Below, piece after piece: positions 1 through 5,345 of a DNA stretch of 6,982 nucleotides; within the stretch, counting starts at the first letter, position 1; every line of letters begins with the position of its first letter. This stretch comes from Spirochaetales bacterium (GTDB lineage: Bacteria; Spirochaetota; Spirochaetia; SZUA-6; DRHE01). Both the position numbers and the translations under genes were made by a program. Below the pieces are notes generated by a model. That model made no database searches. It had not been told where the DNA came from and was given only the letters and a program-made list of their open reading frames with translations. The stretch is taken from positions 1 to 6,982 of the forward strand of contig JAFGFV010000252.1 of NCBI GenBank assembly GCA_016930895.1. Reading direction: 5' to 3'.

Positions 1-422
1 AGAAGAGCCAGAACCCTCGCTTGCTTGATGGCTTTCGACAGCGCCCGCTGGTGCTTGGGACAGGTCCCCGTGATGCGTCGCGGCAGGATCTTGCCCCGGT
101 CCGTGATGAACCGCCGCAGGGAGTCGATGTCCCGGTAGCTGATCGTCGTCTTCCTGGTGCAGAACTTGCAGACCTTCCGGCGGTAGTAGCTGCGGAAACG
201 TGGCCTCCCGTCCCGGCCGCGTCCCCTTGGGGGGCCCGAGCGGGAATCGTCCCGGGAGTCCCGGGAATCCCTGCCGTAATCTCCCCCCGGACGGCGACGT
301 TCACGGGGCGCCTCGCTCGATGCAGGCGCTGACTCGGCCGGCGCCTCTCTGCGGGGCTCCGCCCCGGCTGCTTCCGTGTTCTGTTCCCGAGCCTCGGGCT
401 CGAGCTTGATGTCATCGGACAT
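1..422 (-). CDS. rpsR: 30S ribosomal protein bS18, zinc-type, with long N-terminal extension (3' end cut by window)
   Basis: This is a small-subunit ribosomal protein that pairs with bS6 and binds the platform of 16S rRNA. The visible 140 codons hold a conventional S18 core from about residue 76 onward. It includes KVCKFC (83-88), the ISYRDID segment (94-100), [17 protein letters not shown] (109-125) and the C-terminal helix ending in [16 protein letters not shown]85, C88, C121 and H124 form the zinc-binding set of the C+ version of S18. The reading frame leaves the window only a few residues before the usual end. The start is the ATG at 422-420, preceded by AGGAGG at good spacing, 20 bases after the ssb stop. 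Residues 1-75 are an extra low-complexity tail: acidic and Ala/Pro/Glu-rich at first, then Arg/Asp/Gly-rich. Typical S18 proteins have about 75-95 residues in total, so this one is far longer. rplI would be expected next, outside the window. Family identity is certain; the role of the tail is unknown. Confidence 0.96.
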   Translation of the reverse strand, partial: MSDDIKLEPEAREQNTEAAGAEPRREAPAESAPASSEAPRERRRPGGDYGRDSRDSRDDSRSGPPRGRGRDGRPRFRSYYRRKVCKFCTRKTTISYRDIDSLRRFITDRGKILPRRITGTCPKHQRALSKAIKQARVLAL

Positions 423-442
423 TCGGAGTTCCTCCTGATTGA

Positions 443-946
443 TCAAAACGGGATGTCATCGTCGAAATCGTCGGCCATCGGGGCCTCCCGGCCCCCGTAG
501 CCGCGATCATTCTGCCGGCCGCCCTCCGGGCCCGGGCCGCCCTCCGGCCCGCCGCCCTCCGGCCCGCCCGAGGACGGGTAGCCCTGGGAACGGCCCATGG
601 CGCCGCCGCCGCCGCCACCGCCGCCGCCTCCGAGCAACTGGAGGTCACGCACAAAGATCTCGACCCGGCTGCGCCGCTGTCCCTCCTGCTCCCACCGGTT
701 CTGCCGTAGCTCCCCGTGGATCGCGATCTGCTTGCCCTTGACCAGGTATTGTGCGACGGCCTCCGCCCCTCGGCCCATGAAGACGGCATCGAAGAAGTTT
801 CCTTCCTCCTGCCAGGTGTCGTCGCGCTTGACGCGGCTGTTCACGGCCAGAGACAGCTTGGCGATCGCCAGGCCGCTGTTGGCGTACTTGAGCTCGGCGT
901 CGCGGGTCAGGCGGCCTACCAGCACCACATGATTCATGTCCGCCAT
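443..946 (-). CDS. ssb: Single-stranded DNA-binding protein
   Basis: SSB coats single-stranded DNA during replication, repair and recombination and recruits partners through its C-terminal tip. The 167-residue protein has an N-terminal OB fold (about 4-105), with the typical [15 protein letters not shown] opening, W45 and F51/F52 region, and the [16 protein letters not shown] strand pair. A flexible linker follows: ten consecutive glycines at 106-115, then a Gly/Pro/Glu stretch with GGPE-like repeats (about 127-143). The acidic tip DDFDDDIPF ends the protein. It is the canonical partner-binding tail, so the protein is complete. The first ATG (946-944) is chosen because AAGGAG lies about 8 bases upstream; the in-frame ATG at codon 4 is too far from it. 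It sits between rpsF (33-base gap) and rpsR (20-base gap), the widespread bacterial arrangement in which SSB is co-expressed with S6 and S18. Length and domain order are normal; only the glycine run is unusual. Confidence 0.97.
   Translation of the reverse strand: MADMNHVVLVGRLTRDAELKYANSGLAIAKLSLAVNSRVKRDDTWQEEGNFFDAVFMGRGAEAVAQYLVKGKQIAIHGELRQNRWEQEGQRRSRVEIFVRDLQLLGGGGGGGGGGAMGRSQGYPSSGGPEGGGPEGGPGPEGGRQNDRGYGGREAPMADDFDDDIPF
602..631 (-). repeat. GGC trinucleotide run encoding ten glycines in ssb
   Basis: In the coding direction, ten consecutive glycine codons (eight GGC, one GGA, one GGT) encode residues 106-115 of SSB, at the junction between the OB fold and the disordered linker. Such a near-perfect trinucleotide run is prone to in-frame length change by slippage. 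Changing the number of units would alter linker length without breaking the frame or the acidic tip. Whether it actually varies between strains cannot be judged from one sequence. Confidence 0.7.
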
Positions 947-979
947 TTCGTCAACTCCTTTGGATCCGAATAGAGCTGT

Positions 980-1261
980 CTATTCTTCCGAGCGGACGAA
1001 GAGGTACTTCAGGACGTCGTTGCGGAGCTTCAGGGCCTTGTCGAGCGCCGGGATGCTTTGCGGCTCGGCTTCCAGCTCGTACAGGAGATAGAAACCGCGC
1101 TTGTTCTTCTTGACCTCGTAGGCGAGCTCGCGGTCTCCCATCTCTTCTTCTTTCACGGTCTTGCAGGAGTCGCCGTTGAAGAGGGTCCTCAGGAACTCCC
1201 TGGCTTCGGCGATGCTCTCGCTTTCGGGCCGCAGTATGACCACGGCCTCGTACTTCCTCAT
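980..1261 (-). CDS. rpsF: 30S ribosomal protein bS6
   Basis: bS6 is a small-subunit ribosomal protein that forms a heterodimer with bS18 before binding 16S rRNA. The 93-residue product is of usual length and shows the family pattern: MRKYEAVVILRPE as the first strand, a helix (SIAEAREFLRTLF), the MGDRELAYEVKKNKRGFYLLYEL strand-turn-strand and the final LDKALKLRNDVLKYLFVR helix and strand. It has a short acidic end and no long glutamate tail. The start is the ATG at 1261-1259, with AAGGAGG (1273-1267) five bases upstream. The frame is open further upstream, but residues read there do not resemble S6 and would run through the leader hairpin and promoter. It is the first gene of the rpsF-ssb-rpsR operon. 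A promoter lies at 1324-1353 and a structured leader between, which suggests feedback control by S6:S18. Confidence 0.97.
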   Translation of the reverse strand: MRKYEAVVILRPESESIAEAREFLRTLFNGDSCKTVKEEEMGDRELAYEVKKNKRGFYLLYELEAEPQSIPALDKALKLRNDVLKYLFVRSEE

Positions 1262-1273
1262 GTGCTCCTCCTT

Positions 1274-1311
1274 GTGGACTTTCGATCCACCCGTCCGGCG
1301 GGTGGATAAAG
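1274..1311 (-). promoter_or_regulatory. Structured rpsF leader: candidate S6:S18 autoregulatory element
   Basis: In the mRNA sense, AUCCACCCG pairs with CGGGUGGAU in a perfect 9-bp stem (1299-1307 with 1285-1293) around a CCGGA loop (1294-1298). Flanking CUUU and AAAG (1308-1311 with 1279-1282) extend it by 4 bp across a two-base CG bulge. An alternative hairpin uses the same GUGGAU (1285-1290) with GUCCAC (1274-1279). It ends directly against the Shine-Dalgarno AAGGAGG (1273-1267). The two folds exclude each other. S6:S18 is known in many bacteria to bind an rpsF leader motif with an unpaired CCG in a bulge between a stem and a hairpin. Here CCG is in the apical loop rather than in a clear bulge, so the match is partial. 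The hairpins are seen; the regulatory role is inferred. Confidence 0.5.
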
Positions 1312-1323
1312 AGGCGTCGGCAA

Positions 1324-1353
1324 AAACTAACACTTTGCAGGGTCGAGTGTCAA
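1324..1353 (-). promoter_or_regulatory. Sigma70-type promoter of the rpsF-ssb-rpsR operon
   Basis: Reading the minus strand, a perfect -35 box TTGACA (1353-1348) is followed by an 18-base spacer and TAGTTT (1329-1324). The latter keeps the three most conserved -10 positions (T, A and the final T). With 17-base spacing the hexamer would be TTAGTT. Transcription would begin near 1317, giving a leader of about 55 bases that starts just before the hairpin at 1311. Placement upstream of a highly expressed operon supports it. Confidence 0.62.
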
Positions 1354-1379
1354 GGAACCCCCGGCGGCGCGGGACTTTG

Positions 1380-1397
1380 GCGCAGGAATGCCTGCGC
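1380..1397. repeat. Short perfect inverted repeat between divergent genes
   Basis: GCGCAGG (1380-1386) and CCTGCGC (1391-1397) form a perfect 7-bp inverted repeat around a 4-base AATG centre. It lies about 27 bases upstream of the rpsF -35 box and about 65 bases before the divergent start at 1461. It could be a protein binding site or a chance GC-rich palindrome; nothing else in the sequence decides this. Confidence 0.3.
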
Positions 1398-1460
1398 ATG
1401 GCGCGTTGGCGTCAAGCCGCCCGGCAAAGATACCGAAAATCAAAGCGGCGAGCAACCATC

Positions 1461-1928
1461 ATGACCCGACGCGTGAACTACGAGGACAACATCTTCTTCC
1501 TGAACCTGATCTTGAAGCAGATCTCCGCCGCCTTCAAGCTGAACATCGATGCGGCGGTGTTCAAGGACCGGATCGTCGAGGAGATCCGCTTCCTGGACGC
1601 CGCCAGCGAGGACGTCTTCCAGGGGCTGCAGGGGAATTCCCTGATGATCGACCGCTGGGAGCATCTCAAGGAGCTGCAGAAGCTCAACCGCGCCTTCATC
1701 AGTTTGATGGAGGAGATCCTTGCGGGCGGGCATCCCCTGGCGCAGGCGTTGGAGGACTCCTTCCCACTGATCGAGCGCCTGCTGGAGGCCCGCCGAGCCC
1801 AGCTCGACCGTATCCGGCAGCTCACGGCGGGCTACCAGTCGGCCCAGGGCGAGGCCGAACAGACCATTTCCGAAACCGAGTACCGATTCCTGCTGTCCCC
1901 CGAGAGCGAAGAAACCGCCGAGACCTGA
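1461..1928 (+). CDS. Small, mostly helical protein of unknown function
   Basis: I do not recognise this family. The 155-residue product is soluble, with no signal peptide and no convincing membrane segment. The sequence suggests nearly all helix: a first helix rich in large hydrophobics (NIFFLNLILKQISAAFKL, about 10-27), charged amphipathic helices (about 34-57 and 62-87), and a long heptad-like stretch (about 92-125, PLIERLLEARRAQLDRIRQL) that could be a short coiled coil. The tail is acidic and Ser/Thr/Glu-rich. The ATG at 1461 is chosen because the conserved-looking protein begins there. The frame stays open upstream, with another ATG at 1398, but those residues are an Arg-rich stretch typical of translated intergenic DNA. 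No strong ribosome binding site is visible, so the start is uncertain. A weak promoter-like pair (TTGGCG at 1406, then GATACC at 1429) may serve it. It is divergent from rpsF and convergent with the PilZ gene, hence probably a single-gene unit. Confidence 0.82.
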   Translation: MTRRVNYEDNIFFLNLILKQISAAFKLNIDAAVFKDRIVEEIRFLDAASEDVFQGLQGNSLMIDRWEHLKELQKLNRAFISLMEEILAGGHPLAQALEDSFPLIERLLEARRAQLDRIRQLTAGYQSAQGEAEQTISETEYRFLLSPESEETAET

Positions 1929-1929
1929 G

Positions 1930-1948
1930 GCGTTGCCCTCGGCAGCGC
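1930..1948. terminator. GC-rich hairpin in the convergent gap
   Basis: Two bases after the stop of the helical protein gene, GCGTTGCC (1930-1937) and GGCAGCGC (1941-1948) form an 8-bp stem with one T-G wobble in the plus-strand RNA and a 3-base CTC loop. It sits in the 44-base gap between convergent stop codons (1928 and 1973), where a shared terminator would be expected. No T-tract follows on either strand, so it is not a canonical intrinsic terminator. It may protect the 3' end, or termination may occur inside the opposing gene. Confidence 0.35.
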
Positions 1949-1972
1949 GGCTCCAGCGCGGCTCACGCGGCG

Positions 1973-3244
1973 CTACTGGCCGAACAGCTCCAGAGGCGGC
2001 GGGGGCGTCCCGCCTTCCCACTTGGTTTCCTCCTCGGCAGAGAACTGCTTTCCGTAGAGCTTGTGGAACAGATAGCCCAGATCGTCGTCGTCCAGACGCA
2101 GGAACTGGACCCCGTAGTACCAGCGGCGGTCGTCCTGGAACTTGCGCCGCACGCGGGAGCCGATGACCAGGCGCCGGTCGGGGAAGCGCAGGGTGATGTC
2201 GAGGTCCGTGTGGATCAGCAGCTGCTCGGCCAGGTCCTCCCGGGGGTGGGCGAACAACAGCCCCGAGGCGCTGATGTCGATGACCGGCGCCTCGTAGCGG
2301 TGCTCCAGGCCGGGCTCCGTCGTGAAGTAGCCGCCGAGGTAAAGCGCGTAGCTGAGCACCCGGGAGAAGTCGTACACGTACTCGACCAGCTCCTGCTCGA
2401 TGCGTTCCTTCTTGTCGCCGCGGTTGCACAGGTACACGTAGCCGATCAGGTAGCTTTCGTAGATCACCGGGCAATACAGCTCCGCGTGGATGCGCTTCTT
2501 CTGTTTTTCGTACAGGATGTTGCTCAGCTTGCTGGCCACGACGTGCGGAGGGCGGTCGAAAGATTCCTCGTACTTCGCCAGCTCGCGCCGCGTGATGATA
2601 CGCTCCTCCGGGAACGGATCGACCGCCGGGAAGTCCTCCTCCGTGGACGGAACCCACAGAGTCTTTCCGGTGGCCGCCAGGAGCTTCTCCTCGTAGCTTT
2701 CGGGGATCTTGTCCCGGAGCATGACGATCTTCCCGTAGGAGACCGCTGCGGCGGCCTTTTCCTTGAAGCCCCCATAGAGGTTTTCCAGGTTGGAAAAATC
2801 GAAGTCCCGCCGCTCCGCGATCTCGGCGGCGGGGGGCAGCGTCCGGGGAGAGCGGGGAAAATTGAGCGAAACCGTCTGTCCGCCGCTGAGGGTGAAGTAC
2901 ACCTCCGTTTCCTCGTCCATGCGCACCCGGGCGTACTTGCGCTGCGGGTTCTTGTAGACCCCCGCCGGGTGGGTGATGGTCAGTCCTGCTTCGCGCAGCG
3001 CGAGAACTGAGGACTCGAAGATGTGGAAGTTGTTCTGGAAGAAGAAGTAGGCCTGCAGCCTCTCGCCGACCCGAAAGCTGGCCAGGTCCCCCAGGAGCAC
3101 CTCCAACTCCAGCTGGTGGGGCTCGATGTCGAGGATCGTGCAGGTCAGCTCCTTGCGATGACCGTACAGGCGGATCGCGATGCCCTGGTCGACGAGGTTC
3201 TTGAAGACGAACTCCTTGACGATCCTACCGATGGGGGTGCCCAT
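1973..3244 (-). CDS. PilZ-domain protein with an internal GAF-like insertion, candidate c-di-GMP receptor
   Basis: This 423-residue cytoplasmic protein has both hallmark motifs of PilZ c-di-GMP receptors, but far apart. R102-x3-R106 (QRKYARVR) ends an N-terminal beta-rich region (about 1-100) that resembles the PilZN/YcgR-type N-terminal domain. D323-x-S325-x2-G328 (VIDISASGLL) starts the rest of the PilZ barrel (about 318-400), with RRLVIGSRVRRKF and WYYGVQFLRLD strands. In ordinary PilZ domains these motifs are roughly 20-30 residues apart; here more than 200 lie between. The insertion contains a region (about 180-305) with GAF-like style: ELYCPVIYESYLIGYVYL followed by a helix VEYVYDFSRVLSYALYL. 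The tail (401-423) is Glu- and Pro-rich. There is no signal peptide or membrane segment. The only sensible start is the ATG at 3244; the next Met is residue 109. It overlaps the upstream gene by 20 bases and has only a weak GGGAAAG ribosome binding site, so translation is probably coupled. It is the last gene of its operon. The PilZ call is strong; the GAF call is inference. Confidence 0.87.
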   Translation of the reverse strand: MGTPIGRIVKEFVFKNLVDQGIAIRLYGHRKELTCTILDIEPHQLELEVLLGDLASFRVGERLQAYFFFQNNFHIFESSVLALREAGLTITHPAGVYKNPQRKYARVRMDEETEVYFTLSGGQTVSLNFPRSPRTLPPAAEIAERRDFDFSNLENLYGGFKEKAAAAVSYGKIVMLRDKIPESYEEKLLAATGKTLWVPSTEEDFPAVDPFPEERIITRRELAKYEESFDRPPHVVASKLSNILYEKQKKRIHAELYCPVIYESYLIGYVYLCNRGDKKERIEQELVEYVYDFSRVLSYALYLGGYFTTEPGLEHRYEAPVIDISASGLLFAHPREDLAEQLLIHTDLDITLRFPDRRLVIGSRVRRKFQDDRRWYYGVQFLRLDDDDLGYLFHKLYGKQFSAEEETKWEGGTPPPPLELFGQ

Positions 3245-4796
3245 AGCCGCTTTCCCGTGCCGCGCCCCGGCATTCCTCCGCCTCCTCCTCGCTCGCCACG
3301 CACAGGGCGAAGCTTTCGCCGCCGCCCTCCGGCAGGCCGGCGCGAATCAGGTAGTCTCCCGAGCCCAGGACGAACAGCGAGCCCTGGACCGTCAGCCTGC
3401 GCATGGCCGGAAGGGCGTACAGCTCGAGGCTGGCGGTTTCCCCCGGCCCGGCCAGGAACCGGGCGTCGGGCAGCACCTCCACGGCGTAGCGGCCCGGCTG
3501 GAGGACCCGCAGCCGGAGGAAGAGCGGGTTGGGCTCCACGGGATACGTCCTGAACTGAGAGGAGGGATACACCTGGGCCGGCTCGATCTTCTCGAACACC
3601 AGGGTGTAGGAGCCGCTGTCCAGGGTCCCCTTTCCGGTCACCCGGACGTAGGCCCGCCGCACCCCGAGGAACAGCCCCACGAAGGCGTTGGCCGCGCTTC
3701 CGCCTTCGTCGTCTTCGCTGATGAGCCGCCCGCTGTCTTCGTAGACCTCGATGCGGGTGTCCACCTGCAGGCCCTCGGTGTACACGCCGTAGAAGCCGGG
3801 AGCGGTGAACGAGAGCTCCGCCCAGTCCTGGTCCCCCGGCAGAAGCGCCCGCTGCTGCCGGTTCCCGGGGAAGATCGGTCGGGCCTGCTCCCGCTGGTCG
3901 TCCGGCTCGAAATCGTCGTTGCTGCGCGCGGACAGGTCCACGGCCAGGGTGTAGGGGCCCACCACGTTCAGATCGTACGCCAGGACCTCCACCACGTAGT
4001 GGCCTTCGGGCAGGCTGACCGGCAGCCGCAGCGCCTCGTTGCCTCGGGTGCCGGCCACCTGGAGCGGAACGTTTTCGCCCTCGCGGAACAGCAGCAGCTG
4101 CAGGTCGATGGGCGTCTGGACCTCGAGGACCACGGTGGCCGTGTCGGGAAGGTAGAAGCGGAACCTGTCGATGTCCCCCTGGGTTATCCCCCGGCTGTAG
4201 ATCTGCAGTCCCCCCTCGGGCACTTCCACCTCGAAGCCCGGGATGTCGTCCGGCTCCAGGGGGTCCTCCGGGGCGAGAGCGCCCTGCCCGGCCTGCGGTG
4301 GCAGGTCGTGCAGGCCCTGGCCCCCGGGGCCCGCCGGCGTACCCGGCCTGAGAGCTCCGGCGGTTGCCAGCAGCGATTGCAGCTCCGGGGAGGAGGGGAT
4401 ATCCGCCCGGGAGCCGCCCCCGAGCGAGCCGTCCGGGCGCGTGACCCGGCACAGGACCCGCACTGTGCCCGGGTACTCCTGGATCTCTCCGGCCACCGTG
4501 TAGGTGTTCGTCGCCTCCGGTTGGCTGATGATCCGGGTGCGGGAGTAGTTGGCCGCCAGGTTGAGCTCCAGCTCGTTCTTGAGGCGGTCCCCGAGGAGGC
4601 TCCGTCCCAGCTTGTCGGAGTTGAAGGCCAGCACGACGATGCTCAGGCCCGCCCGGTCCGGCACGGCCCCGCGCACGAAGGCGCCCAGCTGGGCCACGGC
4701 TTTGTCGATGTCCTGCAGCGTGTCCGCGGGCAGCAAGGCCGCCTGGACGAGCAGGAGGTGAGCAATCGCCCACCCGAGCAGGACCCGGCGCCTCAC
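3225..4796 (-). CDS. Secreted protein: FlgO/CsgG-like N-terminal domain plus two PPC-like beta domains
   Basis: This exported protein of 523 residues has no recognised specific name. It starts with a signal peptide (RRR, then LLGWAIAHLLLVQAALLPA; cleavage probably near residue 24). Residues about 30-140 look like the FlgO/CsgG/LpoB-type envelope fold: LSIVVLAFNSDKLGRSLLGDRLKNEL, then TYTVAGEIQEYPGTVRVLCRV. A Pro/Gly linker (about 145-180) follows. Two pre-peptidase C-terminal (PPC)-like repeats come next, each opening with EPDD (181-184 and 297-300) and then GDIDRFRF (207-214) or GDQDWAELSF (321-330), and ending in YTLAVDL (282-288) or YTLVFE (397-402). A last beta-rich domain (about 417-501) ends the protein; C499 and C509 might form a disulfide. 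The GTG at 4796-4794 is chosen because it gives a signal peptide, GAGGAG lies about 8 bases upstream, and GTGA overlaps the previous stop by 4 bases. An upstream ATG at 4880 would lie inside the HD gene. It likely acts in the periplasm or on the outer membrane. No protease domain is seen, although PPC domains often accompany proteases. Confidence 0.87.
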   Translation of the reverse strand: MRRRVLLGWAIAHLLLVQAALLPADTLQDIDKAVAQLGAFVRGAVPDRAGLSIVVLAFNSDKLGRSLLGDRLKNELELNLAANYSRTRIISQPEATNTYTVAGEIQEYPGTVRVLCRVTRPDGSLGGGSRADIPSSPELQSLLATAGALRPGTPAGPGGQGLHDLPPQAGQGALAPEDPLEPDDIPGFEVEVPEGGLQIYSRGITQGDIDRFRFYLPDTATVVLEVQTPIDLQLLLFREGENVPLQVAGTRGNEALRLPVSLPEGHYVVEVLAYDLNVVGPYTLAVDLSARSNDDFEPDDQREQARPIFPGNRQQRALLPGDQDWAELSFTAPGFYGVYTEGLQVDTRIEVYEDSGRLISEDDEGGSAANAFVGLFLGVRRAYVRVTGKGTLDSGSYTLVFEKIEPAQVYPSSQFRTYPVEPNPLFLRLRVLQPGRYAVEVLPDARFLAGPGETASLELYALPAMRRLTVQGSLFVLGSGDYLIRAGLPEGGGESFALCVASEEEAEECRGAARESGYGHPHR

Positions 4797-5344
4797 AGCC
4801 CCAGCTCCTCGGCGCTTGCCTGCATCGCAGCTACGGACAGGGCGGCGAACTCCTCGAGAGGGATGCCGATCTTCTCGCACAGCTCGACGTGCTCCCGGGA
4901 GACCTTGCGGGCGAAGTCCTTCTTTTTCATCTTCTTGAGCACTCCTTCCCCGGTCACGGAGGCCAGCTTTCGGTCGGGCATGACCAGCGCCGTGGCCACG
5001 ATCAGACCCGTGATGCTCTCCGCGCAGGTCAGGGCGTAGTCGAGGGTCGTGGTCCGTTCCAGCCCCAGGCCTTCCGCGTTGTGGGCCAGGATGGCCTGGA
5101 CCTCCTCCTGCGCCATTCCCCGGGAGCGCAGGATCTCGGCGCTCTCCAGGCCGTGGCGGTGCAGGTCCTGGGTCCGGTCAAAGTCCAGGTCGTGGAGCAG
5201 CCCCACGCTCCACCACGCCTGCGGATCGCCGCCAAACCGCGGCGCCAGCGACTCCATGATGGCCGCGGTGGCCAGGCAGTGTTTCTTGAGCCAATCGGTG
5301 TGGACGTGCTCGTCCAGCAGCGCGCGTGCTTCGGCAGGATTCAT
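4793..5344 (-). CDS. HD-superfamily predicted hydrolase (COG2316 type)
   Basis: This is a 183-residue metal-dependent phosphohydrolase of the HD superfamily. The sequence closely follows the pattern of the COG2316 predicted hydrolases: WLKKHCLATAAIM with H22, GLLHDLDFD with the H51-D52 doublet, LHRHGLESAEILRSRG with H62/H64, AILAHNAEG with H88, LDYALTCAESITGLIVATAL with D102, and the end motif VSREHVELCEKIGI. All expected metal-ligand positions (H22, H51, D52, H88, D102) are present, so it should be active. The length is normal for the group. It is not an HD-GYP c-di-GMP phosphodiesterase, because the GYP motif is absent. The substrate is unknown, as for most of the family. The ATG at 5344 follows the lipoprotein stop by one base, with GGAGG about 11 bases upstream. 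The stop overlaps the GTG of the next gene by 4 bases. It is soluble and cytoplasmic, unlike the exported products of the genes on either side. Confidence 0.92.
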   Translation of the reverse strand: MNPAEARALLDEHVHTDWLKKHCLATAAIMESLAPRFGGDPQAWWSVGLLHDLDFDRTQDLHRHGLESAEILRSRGMAQEEVQAILAHNAEGLGLERTTTLDYALTCAESITGLIVATALVMPDRKLASVTGEGVLKKMKKKDFARKVSREHVELCEKIGIPLEEFAALSVAAMQASAEELGL

Positions 5345-5345
5345 G

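Noticed and set aside
1930..1948. Canonical intrinsic terminator
   Set aside because: The stem is good, but no T-tract follows on either strand. It was kept only as a low-confidence hairpin.
1440..2657. Minus-strand open frame of 405 codons
   Set aside because: It overlaps the PilZ gene in a different frame and runs antisense through the helical protein gene. The composition is shadow-like.
1388..3010. Plus-strand open frame of 540 codons
   Set aside because: It runs over the helical protein gene in another frame and then antisense to the PilZ gene. Its product is low-complexity and Arg/Pro/Gly-rich with no motif. It is a shadow caused by high GC content.
3145..4773. Minus-strand open frame of 542 codons
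   Set aside because: It is a shifted reading of the FlgO/PPC gene, giving an Arg/Gly/Pro-rich product that crosses the real gene boundaries.
3180..5039. Plus-strand open frame of 619 codons
   Set aside because: It is antisense to the FlgO/PPC gene, which has a signal peptide, repeated domains and coupled junctions. The 619-residue product has no recognisable domain.
4793..5344. HD protein as a c-di-GMP phosphodiesterase partner of the PilZ protein
   Set aside because: The HD-GYP signature is absent and the pattern matches COG2316 instead, so a c-di-GMP degrading role is not supported by sequence.
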